Assembly (NCBI RefSeq): GCF_019880385.1
Contig: NZ_CP082273.1
Coordinates: forward strand, 1,550,001-1,614,000
Reading direction: 5' to 3'
Length of the DNA stretch: 64,000 bases
Source of the DNA: Nocardioides coralli
GTDB taxonomy: Bacteria > Actinomycetota > Actinomycetes > Propionibacteriales > Nocardioidaceae
The notes below the pieces were generated by a model, which was not told the DNA's origin, ran no database searches, and was given only the letters and a program-made list of their open reading frames with translations. A program made the translations under genes and the position numbers. Every line of letters starts with the position of its first letter. Within the stretch, counting starts at the first letter, position 1. Shown here piece by piece: positions 40,192 through 51,379 of this stretch.

Positions 40192-40278
40192 ATGTTCGGA
40201 GTCGGTCTGCCCGAGGTGTTCCTGGCCCTGGTCCTCGTCGGGGTCGCGCTGGTCGCTTGGAAGCGGCAGCGGCACTGA
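40192..40278 (+). CDS. 28-residue TatA-like membrane peptide
   Basis: The frame from ATG 40192 to TGA 40278 encodes MFGVGLPEVFLALVLVGVAL followed by VAWKRQRH. The start resembles the N-terminus of TatA-family translocase proteins (FG-x-G-x-x-E then a hydrophobic helix), but the peptide ends with a basic cluster right after the membrane helix and has no amphipathic helix. A -10 box lies six bases ahead, so it could be a leaderless gene. It stands alone between priA and def. Function unknown; too short to be certain it is a gene. Confidence 0.5.
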   Translation: MFGVGLPEVFLALVLVGVALVAWKRQRH

Positions 40279-40320
40279 CGACCCCGGCCCACCGGGCTGA
40301 GGACCCGACCACCACCTCCC

Positions 40321-40326
40321 TAGACT
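40321..40326 (+). promoter_or_regulatory. Putative -10 box TAGACT of leaderless def
   Basis: TAGACT ends six bases before the def GTG at 40333; the transcript would start at the GTG. Confidence 0.55.
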
Positions 40327-40332
40327 GCGCCC

Positions 40333-40878
40333 GTGGCGATCCAACCCATCCGGCTCTTCGGCGACCCCGTGCTGCGGCAGCGCGCCACCGAGGTCACCGA
40401 CTTCGACCGCGAGCTGCGCACGCTGGTCTCCGACCTCACCGACACGATGCTGCAGGCCTCCGGCGCAGGGCTGGCCGCGCCGCAGATCGGGGTCGGCCTG
40501 CGGGTCTTCACCTGGCACGTGGACGGTGAGGTCGGGCACCTCGTCAACCCGGTCCTCGACCTGTCCGAGGAGGAGCAGCTGGGCCCCGAGGGGTGCCTGT
40601 CGATCCCGGAGCTGAGCTTCGACTGCCGCCGCGCCCTGTCGGTGGTCGCCCGGGGCTTCGACCTCCACGGGGAGCCGGTGACCATCGAGGGCAGCGAGCT
40701 GCTGGCGCGGGCGATCCAGCACGAGACCGACCACCTCGACGGTGTCCTCTTCGTCGACCGCCTCGACCCCGAGGGGCGCAAGGCAGCCATGCGCGCCATC
40801 CGCGAGTCGGACTGGTTCGGCCTCGAGCGGCCCACCGTCAAGGTCAGCCCCCACCCGACGCACGGCCTGGGGCTCTGA
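40333..40878 (+). CDS. def: Peptide deformylase
   Basis: Metalloenzyme removing the formyl group from new proteins. The 181-residue chain has all three motifs: [18 protein letters not shown] and QHETDHLDG, which bring the metal Cys and two His plus the catalytic Glu. The C-terminal tail ([20 protein letters not shown]) is longer than in E. coli, as usual in actinobacteria. The start is GTG 40333. It overlaps fmt by TGATG. Confidence 0.96.
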   Translation: MAIQPIRLFGDPVLRQRATEVTDFDRELRTLVSDLTDTMLQASGAGLAAPQIGVGLRVFTWHVDGEVGHLVNPVLDLSEEEQLGPEGCLSIPELSFDCRRALSVVARGFDLHGEPVTIEGSELLARAIQHETDHLDGVLFVDRLDPEGRKAAMRAIRESDWFGLERPTVKVSPHPTHGLGL

Positions 40879-41807
40879 TGCGCGTCGTCTTCGCCGGTAC
40901 GCCGGAGGTGGCGCTGCCCTCCCTCGACGCGGTCGCTGCCAGCGGGCACGAGCTGGTCGGCGTGGTGACCCGGCCCGACGCGCCCGCCGGGCGCGGGCGC
41001 AAGCTCCTCGCCAGCCCGGTGGCCCAGCGGGCCGAGGAGCTCGACGTGCCGGTGCTCAAGCCGGAGCACCCCCGCGACCCGGCGTTCCAGGCGGCGCTCG
41101 CCGACCTCCGTCCCGACTGCTGTCCCGTGGTGGCCTACGGCGCGCTGCTGCCCCAGCCTGCGCTCGACATCCCGGTCCATGGCTGGGTCAACCTCCACTT
41201 CTCGGTGCTGCCGGCGTGGCGGGGCGCCGCGCCGGTGCAGCACGCGATCTGGGCGGGTGAGGAGGTCACGGGGGCGACGACGTTCCGCATCGTGCGCGAG
41301 ATGGACGCCGGCCCGACCTTCGGCGTGATGACCGAGACCATCCGGCCCACCGACACGGCCGGCGACCTGCTGGCGCGCCTCGCCGAGGGGGGAGCGGGCC
41401 TGCTCGTGGCCACGCTGGACGGCATCGAGGACGGCAGCCTGGAGGCTCGGGCGCAACCCGCGGACGGGGTCAGCCTCGCTCCGAAGATCACCGTCGAGGA
41501 CGCCCGCGTGGTCTGGGACGAGCCCGCCGCGGCCGTGGACCGCCGGGTCCGTGCCTGCACCCCGGCGCCGGGCGCCTGGACCACCCTCGACGGCGACCGG
41601 GTCAAGCTCGGCCCGGTCGTCCCGGCCCCTGGCGAGGAGCGGCTCGACCCCGGTCTGCTGCGGGTGGGCAAGCGCGACGTGCTCGTCGGCACGGCCACCG
41701 ACCCGGTCAGGCTCGGGCTGGTGAAGGCGTTCGGCAAGCGGGAGATGCCGGCCGCCGACTGGTCCCGCGGCGTGACGCTCGCACCCGACGCGCGGTTCGG
41801 CGACTGA
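40878..41807 (+). CDS. fmt: Methionyl-tRNA formyltransferase
   Basis: Formylates initiator Met-tRNA. The 309-residue protein begins [18 protein letters not shown] and keeps the catalytic Asn-His ([19 protein letters not shown]) and Asp (REMDAG). The C-terminal tRNA-binding domain starts near residue 205. The frame is open upstream inside def, but ATG 40878 overlaps the def stop. It makes the logical pair with def, its product's remover. Confidence 0.96.
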   Translation: MRVVFAGTPEVALPSLDAVAASGHELVGVVTRPDAPAGRGRKLLASPVAQRAEELDVPVLKPEHPRDPAFQAALADLRPDCCPVVAYGALLPQPALDIPVHGWVNLHFSVLPAWRGAAPVQHAIWAGEEVTGATTFRIVREMDAGPTFGVMTETIRPTDTAGDLLARLAEGGAGLLVATLDGIEDGSLEARAQPADGVSLAPKITVEDARVVWDEPAAAVDRRVRACTPAPGAWTTLDGDRVKLGPVVPAPGEERLDPGLLRVGKRDVLVGTATDPVRLGLVKAFGKREMPAADWSRGVTLAPDARFGD

Positions 41808-43132
41808 TGGCCGACCCGGCCCGGCTGGCGGCGTACGACGTGCTGCGGGCGGTGCGTGTCGAGGACGCCTACGCCAATCTGGCCCTGCCGGACGCGCTCC
41901 GGTCCCACCGGCTCAGCGGCCGGGACGCCGCCTTCGCGACCGAGCTCGCCTCCGGCACGCTGCGGCGGCAGGGCACCTACGACGCCGTCGTCGACGCGTG
42001 CCTCACCCGCGGCAAGGTGCAGCCCCGCGTGCGCGACGTCCTGCGGCTCGGGGTCCACCAGCTCCTCGGGATGCGCGTCGGGACGCACGCCGCGGTCAGC
42101 GCCACCGTCGACCTCGCCAAGGCGCGCGGCGGGCCTCGCTCGGCTGGCCTCGTCAACGCCGTGCTGCGGACGGTCGCCGAGTACGACCTCGACACCTGGG
42201 TGGCGCGGGTCGCACCTGACGCAGCGACCGACCCGCTGGGCCATCTGGCGGTCGCGCACAGCCACCCCCGCTGGGTCGTCGAGGAGCTCGGCCGGGCGCT
42301 CGGCGACCGGCAGGGGGAGCTGGCGGAGCTGCTGGCGGCCGACAACGCGGCGCCCGGCGTGGTGCTGGTGTCACGGCCCGGACGCTCCGGGCCCGACGAG
42401 CTGCCCGGGGAGCCGACCTCGTTCTCTCCGTACGGCGTCGTCCTTGCGGGCGGGGACCCCGCGTCGGTCCCGGCGGTCGCCGAGGGTCGAGCCGGTGTCC
42501 AGGACGAGGGCTCTCAGCTGGTCGCGGTGGCGGTGGCCGAGGCGGTCGTCGAGGGCGAGGACCACCGCTGGCTCGACCTCTGCGCCGGACCGGGCGGCAA
42601 GGCCGCCCTGCTCGCCGCCCTCGCCGCCCAGCGGGGCGCGACGGTGGTGGCCAACGAGGTGCAACCCCACCGCGCCGCCCTGGTGCAGCGGGCGCTGGCC
42701 GGCGCCGACGGCGTGGCCGGGGTGACGACGTACGACGGCCGGGAGCCGGCCTGGCCGGCCGGGTCCTTCGACCGGGTGCTCGTCGACGCGCCCTGTTCGG
42801 GGCTCGGGGCGCTGCGTCGGCGGCCCGAGGCCAGGTGGCGCAAGCAGCCGTCGCACCTCACCGAGCTGGTGCCCCTGCAGGAGGCCCTGCTCACCTCGGC
42901 CCTCGAGCTCGTCCGCCCCGGCGGGGTCGTCGTCTACGCCACCTGCTCACCCGTGGTCGCCGAGACCGCCGAGGTGGTCGGGCGCGTGGTCGGGGGCCGG
43001 GACGACACGAGGCTGGAGCCGGTGCCCCTCGACGTCCCGGACGCCGTGGGGCCCCTCCCGGGCACCGTGCAGCTCTGGCCCCACCGGCACGGCACGGACG
43101 CGATGTTCGTGGCGGTGCTGCGGCGCGGCTGA
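41807..43132 (+). CDS. rsmB: 16S rRNA (cytosine-967-C5)-methyltransferase RsmB
   Basis: A 441-residue protein with an N-terminal NusB-like RNA-binding domain (ARLAAYDVLRAVRVEDAYANL, about 1-135) and a C-terminal SAM-dependent methyltransferase. It shows the SAM loop LCAGPGGKAALLAAL and both cysteines of the RNA m5C family: DAPCSGLGALRR and YATCSPVVAE. It overlaps fmt by TGATG. def-fmt-rsmB forms a translation-linked operon. Confidence 0.95.
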   Translation: MADPARLAAYDVLRAVRVEDAYANLALPDALRSHRLSGRDAAFATELASGTLRRQGTYDAVVDACLTRGKVQPRVRDVLRLGVHQLLGMRVGTHAAVSATVDLAKARGGPRSAGLVNAVLRTVAEYDLDTWVARVAPDAATDPLGHLAVAHSHPRWVVEELGRALGDRQGELAELLAADNAAPGVVLVSRPGRSGPDELPGEPTSFSPYGVVLAGGDPASVPAVAEGRAGVQDEGSQLVAVAVAEAVVEGEDHRWLDLCAGPGGKAALLAALAAQRGATVVANEVQPHRAALVQRALAGADGVAGVTTYDGREPAWPAGSFDRVLVDAPCSGLGALRRRPEARWRKQPSHLTELVPLQEALLTSALELVRPGGVVVYATCSPVVAETAEVVGRVVGGRDDTRLEPVPLDVPDAVGPLPGTVQLWPHRHGTDAMFVAVLRRG

Positions 43133-43146
43133 CTGCTCCCAGCGGC

Positions 43147-43554
43147 TCACCCGGCGCGCTCCGCCGCGATCTCGGCCAGCTCCTCGGCGGTGAAGGCCCG
43201 CAGCACGCAGAACTCGTTGCTGTCGGGGTCGGCCATCACGACCCAGGTCGCACCGTCGCCCTGCCCGACGTCGACGCGGGTCGCACCGAGTGACTCGAGC
43301 CGCGCGACCTCGGCGTCCTGGTCGTCCGGGCGGAGGTCGAGGTGCCACCGGTTCTTCACCGCCTTGCCCTCCGGGACGCGCAGGAAGAGCAGGTCGGGAG
43401 CGACCCCGTCCTGCGGGCTGCCCTCCGGCGGCTCGAGGACGACCTCGTCGTCGGTGTCGTAGGTGCGGCGCCAGCCGAGGGCAGCCTCCCAGAACGTGGC
43501 GACCCGGTCCGGGTCGGTCGTGTCGAGGTCGAAGCACTGGATCGCGAGGGCCAT
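43147..43554 (-). CDS. VOC (glyoxalase-like) family protein
   Basis: A 135-residue single-domain member of the vicinal oxygen chelate superfamily. It begins LAIQCFDLDTTDPDRVATFW and has LEPPEGSPQDG, RWHLDLRPDD (with a candidate metal His) and VVMADPDSNEFCVL, the late motif with the Glu. Substrate unknown. It converges on rsmB with 14 bases between stops. Confidence 0.85.
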   Translation of the reverse strand: MALAIQCFDLDTTDPDRVATFWEAALGWRRTYDTDDEVVLEPPEGSPQDGVAPDLLFLRVPEGKAVKNRWHLDLRPDDQDAEVARLESLGATRVDVGQGDGATWVVMADPDSNEFCVLRAFTAEELAEIAAERAG

Positions 43555-43709
43555 GGTTGCCCACGGTGGCGCAGCCGCGCCCGTGGCGCTACCGAGTTTC
43601 GATGACGAATGCGTGGGAAACCCTGCTGGGTGGTGATTTCCCCTGCCCCGTGGTGTCCAATGGAAGCACCCGGCCGGCTCGGCGGCCGCGAGGGGGAGGG
43701 AACGTCGAC
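43555..43709. other. Intergenic region with nested inverted repeat
   Basis: This 155-bp divergent gap is less GC-rich than its surroundings. GGGAAA (43615-43620) and TTTCCC (43637-43642) flank CCC-TGCT-GGG, giving a nested inverted repeat that could be an operator or hairpin. AGGGGGAGGG at 43691-43700 is the ribosome binding site of the secreted protein gene that follows. Confidence 0.35.
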
Positions 43710-44921
43710 ATGCGCAGGGTTGCGGCCACCGCAGCGGTGGCGCTCGCGCTCGGGCTCTGGCCTGCGGTGAGCCACGCCGACGACACGGTGGTGGTCCCCG
43801 GCACGTCGTTCCCCACCACGGCGACCTACCTCACCTACTTCGGGTGCACCGACCTCTACCACGGCGATCCGACCGGCCCCACCGTCCGGATGGTTCGCGA
43901 CGACGCCGGACCGCTGGGTCGACGCGCGGTGTCGCTGGCCATGCCCGGTCCGGGCACGGCCTCCGGTGCGGTCAGCCTGGTCGGCTCCGTGGCGACCGCG
44001 ACCTCCGAGATGTCGGTCTCCGCGGCCGCCGGCAGTCGGGGTGTGGCCTACGTGTGGTTCGTCTCCGACGAGCTCGAGCAGGGCGAGGTCTGGGCGGGCC
44101 GCGCTCGACTGACCACCGCCACCGACGGCTGGCAGACGGTGGACGCCACCGGGGAGACCTACTCCTGGACCAGGTACGACGCCGCCTCGGGTGAGGTGCT
44201 GGAGCAACCCGACCCGGCGACCCTCGACGACTTCACGGCCGACCACGGGGACGGGCCCGGCTACCTGCTGGCCGGCTTCGGCTGCGACGGCCGCGAGTTC
44301 GCCGTGGACGCCATCCGCGCCGGCGCGCCCGGCGCGGTCACCACCTTCGACCTCGAGGGCTGGTCGGTCTCCACCTCGGTGACGGCCAGCGCCACCGAGG
44401 TCGACCCGGGTCAGGAGGTCACCCTGGTCGGGCGGTCCGTCGCGCCGGACCAACGCGTGATGGGGGCGCCCCTCCAGCTCGAGGCGCGACCCGACGGCGC
44501 GACCGCGTTCACTCCGGTCGGTGACCTGGTGTCACCGGCTGCGGACGGGTCGGTGGTCACGACCGTCCGTCCCGAGGTGACCACGGACTACCGCTGGGTG
44601 TTCCCCGAGACCGCCTACACCGACGCCCACCGGTCGGCCGAGGTCCGGGTCGTGGTGGCGCCACCGCCGACGGACGAGCCCACGGCGGAGACGGCGGACT
44701 CGGGTCCCGCGGAGCCCACGCTGCCCGCCATGCCGGACGTCACCCGCGGCCCCCGCCCGGACAAGGAGTCGCCGAAACCGGATCCGGAGCCGACCGGTCC
44801 GAGCACCACGCCCGCGCCCTCGCCCGCCGCCGACGCATCACCCTCGGGCAGCCCGACGCCGTCGGGCAGCCCCACGGCCACGACCGGGAGCCCGTCGCCC
44901 TCGGCGAGCAGCTCGCCGTAG
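43710..44921 (+). CDS. Secreted protein with a Pro/Ser-rich tail
   Basis: A 403-residue exported protein. Signal peptide at residues 1-24 (VAATAAVALALGLWPAVSHA). Two beta-rich regions follow: about 25-210 (a jelly-roll-like part with GCTDLY and GFGCDG cysteines) and about 220-320 with an Ig-like fold pattern (SVTASATEVDPGQEVTLVGR). The last 80 residues are Pro/Thr/Ser-rich (DEPTAETADSGPAEP ... GSPSPSASSSP) with no LPxTG anchor or C-terminal membrane helix. The ATG is placed at 43710 after a strong ribosome binding site. Function unknown. Confidence 0.75.
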   Translation: MRRVAATAAVALALGLWPAVSHADDTVVVPGTSFPTTATYLTYFGCTDLYHGDPTGPTVRMVRDDAGPLGRRAVSLAMPGPGTASGAVSLVGSVATATSEMSVSAAAGSRGVAYVWFVSDELEQGEVWAGRARLTTATDGWQTVDATGETYSWTRYDAASGEVLEQPDPATLDDFTADHGDGPGYLLAGFGCDGREFAVDAIRAGAPGAVTTFDLEGWSVSTSVTASATEVDPGQEVTLVGRSVAPDQRVMGAPLQLEARPDGATAFTPVGDLVSPAADGSVVTTVRPEVTTDYRWVFPETAYTDAHRSAEVRVVVAPPPTDEPTAETADSGPAEPTLPAMPDVTRGPRPDKESPKPDPEPTGPSTTPAPSPAADASPSGSPTPSGSPTATTGSPSPSASSSP

Positions 44922-44963
44922 GCCGAGCGCCGTCGCCCGGGAGCGGGCTGGGATGGGCTGGGC

Positions 44964-44969
44964 TACGGT
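44964..44969 (+). promoter_or_regulatory. Putative -10 box TACGGT
   Basis: TACGGT ends seven bases before the ATG at 44977, giving a leaderless transcript. Confidence 0.5.
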
Positions 44970-44976
44970 GCCGCCC

Positions 44977-45945
44977 ATGGCGTCCCCGTTCACCGAGATC
45001 GAGGTGGACGACCGCGTCGTCAAGGTCACCAATCCCGACCGCGTCTACTTCCCGGAGTCCGGCGCCACCAAGCTCGACCTCGTCGAGTACTACCTCGCAG
45101 TCGGTGAGGGCATCGTCAACGCGCTGTGGGAACGGCCCTGCATGCTGCACCGGTTCCCGAAGGGCCTGGCGGGGGAGAAGGTGCACCAGAAGCGGCTGCC
45201 GGCCGGGGCACCACCGTGGGTGGAGACCGTCCGGTTGCACTTCCCCCGGTGGGACCGCACGGCCGACGAGCTGTGCGTGACCGAGCTCGGGGCGGTGATC
45301 TGGGCGGTGCAGATGTCCACGGTCGAGTTCCACCCGTGGAACAGCCGCCGCGAGGACCCCGAGTCACCGGACGAGTGGCGCATCGACCTCGACCCCGGCC
45401 CGCTGTCGGACTTCGCCCAGGTCCAGCGGGTCGCCGGCGTCGTCCATGAGGTCCTCGACGAGCTGGGTGCTGTGGGCTACCCCAAGACGAGCGGCGGGAA
45501 GGGGCTCCACGTCTACGTGCGGATCCGGCCCGACCACGGCCACAAGGTCGTGCGTCGCGCCGCGCTCGCCTTCGCCCGGGAGATCGAGCGGCGGGCTCCC
45601 GACGACGTCACCACCACCTGGTGGCGCAAGGACCGCGACCCGCACCACCTCTTCGTGGACTACAACCAGAACGCCCGCGACCACACCATCGCGGCGGCGT
45701 ACTCGGTGAGGGGGCTGCCCGACGCCCGGGTCAGCGCGCCGGTGCGGTGGGACGAGGTCGACGCCTGCGACCCGCGTGACTTCACGATCTTCACGGTGCC
45801 GGCGCGGTACGCCGAGCTCGGAGACCTCCACGCCGGCATCGACGACGACGTGTTCGACATCGCCCCGCTGCTGGCGTGGGCCGACCGCGACGAGGCCGCC
45901 GGCGCCGCCCCACCGGCCGACCCCGACGACGAGGCCGGACCCTAG
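44977..45945 (+). CDS. Stand-alone LigD polymerase-domain protein (archaeo-eukaryotic primase type)
   Basis: A 322-residue protein matching the polymerase/primase domain of bacterial NHEJ LigD. It has [21 protein letters not shown], the metal-binding DxD in WRIDLDPGP, and [12 protein letters not shown] with the active-site His. No ligase or nuclease domain is attached and no ku gene is near. Actinobacteria often carry several such free-standing copies, implicated in gap filling or primer synthesis. ATG 44977 is chosen for the -10 box ahead; its TAG stop forms part of the -10 box of rpe. Confidence 0.88.
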   Translation: MASPFTEIEVDDRVVKVTNPDRVYFPESGATKLDLVEYYLAVGEGIVNALWERPCMLHRFPKGLAGEKVHQKRLPAGAPPWVETVRLHFPRWDRTADELCVTELGAVIWAVQMSTVEFHPWNSRREDPESPDEWRIDLDPGPLSDFAQVQRVAGVVHEVLDELGAVGYPKTSGGKGLHVYVRIRPDHGHKVVRRAALAFAREIERRAPDDVTTTWWRKDRDPHHLFVDYNQNARDHTIAAAYSVRGLPDARVSAPVRWDEVDACDPRDFTIFTVPARYAELGDLHAGIDDDVFDIAPLLAWADRDEAAGAAPPADPDDEAGP

Positions 45946-45948
45946 GAT
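45943..45948 (+). promoter_or_regulatory. Putative -10 box TAGGAT of leaderless rpe, overlapping a stop codon
   Basis: TAGGAT begins with the TAG stop of the preceding gene and ends seven bases before the rpe GTG at 45956. Confidence 0.5.
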
Positions 45949-45955
45949 CGGGTGC

Positions 45956-46615
45956 GTGGGCATCCAGATCACCCCGAGCATCCTCAACGCCGACTTCGCC
46001 GCGCTCGGCGACGAGGTCGCGCGCATCCCGAACGCCGACTGGGTTCACGTGGACGTCATGGACAACCACTTCGTGCCCAACCTGACGTTCGGCCCGACGA
46101 TGGTGGAGGCGTTGCGGGCGCGCACCGACGTGCCGCTGGACGCCCACCTCATGATCGACGACCCCGACCGTGAGGCGATGGCCTACGTCGAGGCCGGGTG
46201 CTCGTCGGTGACCTTCCACGTCGAGGCGGCGGCCGCGCCGGTGAGGCTGGCCCGTGAGCTGCGCAGCCACGGCGCCCGCGCCAGCATGGCGCTCAAGCCG
46301 GCCACCCCGGTCGAGCCCTACGAGGACCTGCTGCCCGAGCTCGACATGCTGTTGCTGATGACGGTGGAGCCGGGCTTCGGCGGCCAGAAGTTCCTCGACC
46401 TGGTCCTGCCCAAGATCAAGCAGGCCCGGGCGCTGATGGACAAGCACGGCGTGGAGACCTGGCTGCAGGTCGACGGCGGCATCTCGCTCGACACCATCGA
46501 GCGCTGCGCGGAGGCCGGCGCGGACGTCTTCGTGGCGGGGTCCGCCGTCTTCTCCGCCGACGACCCGGACGCCATGGTCGGCGCGCTGCGCCGTGCCGCC
46601 GAGTCGGTCGGTTGA
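45956..46615 (+). CDS. rpe: Ribulose-phosphate 3-epimerase
   Basis: Interconverts ribulose-5-P and xylulose-5-P; the former is the precursor used by RibB in the next operon. The 219-residue TIM barrel has [11 protein letters not shown], the metal site [39 protein letters not shown] and LQVDGGIS. The start is GTG 45956. Confidence 0.96.
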   Translation: MGIQITPSILNADFAALGDEVARIPNADWVHVDVMDNHFVPNLTFGPTMVEALRARTDVPLDAHLMIDDPDREAMAYVEAGCSSVTFHVEAAAAPVRLARELRSHGARASMALKPATPVEPYEDLLPELDMLLLMTVEPGFGGQKFLDLVLPKIKQARALMDKHGVETWLQVDGGISLDTIERCAEAGADVFVAGSAVFSADDPDAMVGALRRAAESVG

Positions 46616-46700
46616 GGCGAACGCGTCCCGGTGGCCGACCTCACGGGGTCACCCGGGGCGCAGTTGTGGCACCCTTGACCCTGCAAGAGCCAACGGCTCG

Positions 46701-46825
46701 CGTGCTCTGGGGGCGGTGGAAGTCCGCACCGGCGGTGACAGTCCGCGACCCGGCCACCACCAGTGGCCGGTTGACCAGGTGGAACTCCTGGACCGACGGT
46801 GACAGTCCGGATGAGAAGCAGCACG
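46701..46825 (+). promoter_or_regulatory. FMN riboswitch (RFN element)
   Basis: The closing stem is CGTGCT (46701-46706) with AGCACG (46820-46825). Inside are the conserved RFN blocks GGGGGCGGTGGAAGTCC, CCGGCGGTGACAGTCC, GTTGACCAGGTGGAACTCC and CGACGGTGACAGTCCGGATG, then GAGAAGCAGC. It precedes ribD by 71 bases and should shut down the riboflavin operon when FMN is abundant. No T-tract terminator follows, so control of translation or Rho-dependent control is more likely. Confidence 0.95.
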
Positions 46826-46896
46826 CGCGACGGCGCCCGCTCGGGTGACCCGTCGACCTGCCCCTGAGTCCGCGACCACGGACCGAGGACAGGCAG

Positions 46897-47937
46897 ATGA
46901 CCTTCAGCGCCGCCGAGCACGAGGCGATGCGTCGCGCGCTCTCCCTCGCCGCGACTCCCGGCGTCCCCCGGGGCCCGAACCCCCGTGTCGGGTGCGTGCT
47001 CCTGGCCCCCGACGGGTCCGAGGTCGCCGAGGGCTTCCACCGCGGCGCCGGGTCCGGTCACGCGGAGGTGGACGCGCTCGCTGCGGCCGGGGAGGACGCC
47101 CGGGGCGCAACCGCTGTGGTGACGCTCGAGCCGTGCAACCACACCGGTCGCACCGGTCCCTGCTCCCAGGCACTCATCGACGCCGGCGTACGCCGGGTGG
47201 TCTTCGCCCAGACCGATCACAACCCCGTGGCAGCCGGGGGCGCCGACCGGTTGCGCGTGGCCGGCGTGGACGTGGCTGGGGGGCTGCTCGCCGACGAGGC
47301 GCGCGACCTCAACCGGGCGTGGACCTTCGCCGTCGAGCACGACCGGCCGTTCGTGACCTGGAAGCTCGCCACCACGCTGGACGGCCGGAGCGCGGCCGTC
47401 GACGGCACCAGCCGCTGGATCTCCAGCCGTGCCGCGCGTCTCGACACCCACCGGTTGCGCGGCGAGTGCGACGCCGTGCTGGTCGGCACCGGGACCGTCG
47501 CCGTCGACGACCCCGAGCTCACGGTCCGCGACGAGGTGGACGACCCCGTGGCACACCAACCGCTGCGGGTCGTCATGGGGGAGCGCGACCTCCCGGACCA
47601 GCGCCGCGTCCTCAACGACCGCGCCGAGACGCTGCACCTGCGCACCCGTGACCCGCTCGAGGTCCTGACGACCCTCTTCGCACGCGACTGCCAGCACGTC
47701 TTCCTGGAGGGTGGCCCGACGCTCGCCGCGGCGTTCTGGCAGGCGGGGCTCGTCGACGAGGTCGTGGCCTACGTCGCGCCGATGCTGCTCGGGTCCGGCG
47801 CCAGCGCCGTGGGTGAGCTCGGCATCGGGACCATCGCCGACGCCGCCCATCTGCACGTCGCCGACGTCCACGTGCTGCAGGGGCATGACGGTGAGGACAC
47901 CAACGTCCGCCTGACCATGACCGTCGGGAGGCGCTGA
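46897..47937 (+). CDS. ribD: Bifunctional diaminohydroxyphosphoribosylaminopyrimidine deaminase/reductase
   Basis: Second and third steps of riboflavin synthesis. The N-terminal deaminase domain has the zinc motif GHAEVDAL ... EPCNHTGRTGPC (about residues 55-90). The reductase domain from about 145 has KLATTLDGRSA, SRWISS, VGTGTVAVDDP and LEGGPTLAAAFW. The 346-residue length is standard. First gene after the FMN riboswitch; overlaps ribE by TGATG. Confidence 0.96.
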   Translation: MTFSAAEHEAMRRALSLAATPGVPRGPNPRVGCVLLAPDGSEVAEGFHRGAGSGHAEVDALAAAGEDARGATAVVTLEPCNHTGRTGPCSQALIDAGVRRVVFAQTDHNPVAAGGADRLRVAGVDVAGGLLADEARDLNRAWTFAVEHDRPFVTWKLATTLDGRSAAVDGTSRWISSRAARLDTHRLRGECDAVLVGTGTVAVDDPELTVRDEVDDPVAHQPLRVVMGERDLPDQRRVLNDRAETLHLRTRDPLEVLTTLFARDCQHVFLEGGPTLAAAFWQAGLVDEVVAYVAPMLLGSGASAVGELGIGTIADAAHLHVADVHVLQGHDGEDTNVRLTMTVGRR

Positions 47938-48542
47938 TGTTCACCGGCATCGTGGAGGAGCTCGGCACCGTCGAGGCGGTCGAGGACCGCGGCGAGGCCT
48001 GGCGGCTGGCGGTGCGGGCCGAGCGGGTGCTCGAGGACGTCCGGCTCGGCGACTCGATCGCCGTCAACGGCTGCTGCCTGACCGTGACCGAGGCGGACGG
48101 TGAGGTGTGGGCGGCCGACGTGATGCCGCAGACGCTCACGATGACGGCCCTCGGTGACCTGCGTCCCGGCGACCCCGTCAACCTCGAGCGCGCGGCGACC
48201 CTCGGCACCCGGCTCGGGGGTCACCTCGTGCAGGGTCACGTCGACGGGGTCGGCACGGTGCTCTCCCGCACGCCCGGTGAGCACTGGGACGTGGTCACGG
48301 TCTCGCTGCCGCCCGGGCTGGCGCGCTTCCTCGTCGACCAGGGGTCGATCACGGTCGACGGGGTGAGCCTCACCGTCGTCGAGGTGGCGGGCGACCAGTT
48401 CACCGTGAGCCTGATCCCGGAGACCCTCGCGCGGACCACCCTCGGCCGCCGTGACCCGGGTGACCGGGTCAACCTCGAGACCGATGTCATCGCCAGGCAC
48501 GTCGCCCGGCTGCTGGAGCCCTACACCGGAGGAGACCGATGA
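47937..48542 (+). CDS. ribE: Riboflavin synthase alpha chain
   Basis: Dismutates two lumazines to riboflavin. The 201-residue protein starts MFTGIVEELGTVEAVE and has two similar barrels, each with a NGCCLTV- or DGVSLTV-like motif and a VNLE motif (about residues 80 and 177). It overlaps ribM by ATGA. Confidence 0.96.
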   Translation: MFTGIVEELGTVEAVEDRGEAWRLAVRAERVLEDVRLGDSIAVNGCCLTVTEADGEVWAADVMPQTLTMTALGDLRPGDPVNLERAATLGTRLGGHLVQGHVDGVGTVLSRTPGEHWDVVTVSLPPGLARFLVDQGSITVDGVSLTVVEVAGDQFTVSLIPETLARTTLGRRDPGDRVNLETDVIARHVARLLEPYTGGDR

Positions 48543-49221
48543 TCGAGTGGCTGCTGCACGGCACCATCCCCGTCGCTGGCGGGGTGCTGCTGGTGCGTGA
48601 GGTTGTCGGCAACGTGTTCGGGCTGGCCAGCGCGCTGCTCGGCATGCGACGCCTGGTGTGGGCGTGGCCGGTGGGGGTGGTCGGCAACGTGCTGCTGTTC
48701 ACCGTCTTCGCGACGGGAGCGCTCTCCGGCGCCGCCGAGGAGCCGCTGTGGGGGCAGGCCGGCCGTCAGGTGTTCTTCATCGGGGTCTCGGTCTACGGCT
48801 GGTGGCGCTGGTCCCGGTCGCGCGCCGCCGGTGGCGCGGCCGACGGCGGTGCCATCACACCGCGGTGGGCGACCGCCCGCGAGCGACTGCTGCTCGTGGC
48901 GCTGGCCGTCGGCGGGTACGCCGTCGCCTACCCGCTGCTGCACGTGATCGGCTCGTGGGGTCCGCAGACCGAGGCATGGATCCTCACCGGGTCGATGCTC
49001 GCGACCTTCGGCATGGCCCGCGGCTGGGTGGAGTTCTGGATCGTCTGGATGCTCGTCGACATCGTCGGGGTCACCACGCTCATCCAGGCCGGGTACTACC
49101 CGACGGCAGTCATGTACCTCATCTACGCCGGCTTCGTGGTGCTCGGCTTCGTGGTGTGGTGGCGCGCCGAGCGTGCCTCGCGCGTCGCGGAGGACCCGAC
49201 GCCGCGCGAGGTGGTCGGCTC

Positions 49222-49225
<4 letters not shown>
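48539..49225 (+). CDS. ribM: PnuC-family transporter, probably riboflavin (RibM/PnuX type)
   Basis: A 228-residue protein with about seven membrane segments and the PnuC-family pattern, including [24 protein letters not shown] near the start and [12 protein letters not shown]. PnuC proteins carry nicotinamide riboside, but a branch in actinobacteria, placed between ribE and ribBA under an FMN riboswitch (as in Streptomyces davaonensis and Corynebacterium), carries riboflavin. The gene order here is the same, so riboflavin is the better guess; this rests on context. Confidence 0.85.
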
Positions 49226-50990
<1,765 letters not shown>

Positions 50991-51086
50991 CGCCGCAGGT
51001 CCGCACCCGGACGCACCGAAGGGGCGCGGTGGTCGGGTCGGCGGAGCCCCCCGCGGACCCGCCGCCTCCGGTCCGGCGCGACCGCC

Positions 51087-51092
51087 TACGCT
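51087..51092 (+). promoter_or_regulatory. Putative -10 box TACGCT of leaderless hisE
   Basis: TACGCT ends eight bases before the hisE GTG at 51101, in the 119-bp gap after ribH that otherwise contains only the terminator hairpin. Confidence 0.5.
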
Positions 51093-51100
51093 GGGCTCCC

Positions 51101-51364
51101 GTGAAGACGTTCGACGAGCTCTGGTCCGAGCTGAGCGACAAGGCCTCCTCCCGCCCGGCGGGGTCCGGCACCGTCCGCCAGCTCGACGCCGGCGTCCATG
51201 CGATCGGCAAGAAGCTGGTCGAGGAGGCCGCCGAGTCCTGGATGGCCGCCGAGCACGAGTCACGCGAGCGCGCCGCCGAGGAGATCAGCCAGCTGCTCTA
51301 CCACGCGCAGGTGCTCATGCTCGCCTGCGGCCTGACCCTCGACGACGTCTACGCCCACCTCTGA
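51101..51364 (+). CDS. hisE: Phosphoribosyl-ATP pyrophosphatase
   Basis: Second step of histidine synthesis. The 87-residue all-helical protein has the metal-binding [14 protein letters not shown] and [14 protein letters not shown] motifs of the MazG-like fold. In actinobacteria HisE is separate from HisI, as here. The start is GTG 51101. It is followed 15 bases later by hisG. Confidence 0.95.
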   Translation: MKTFDELWSELSDKASSRPAGSGTVRQLDAGVHAIGKKLVEEAAESWMAAEHESRERAAEEISQLLYHAQVLMLACGLTLDDVYAHL

Positions 51365-51379
51365 CCCCGAGGACCACCC

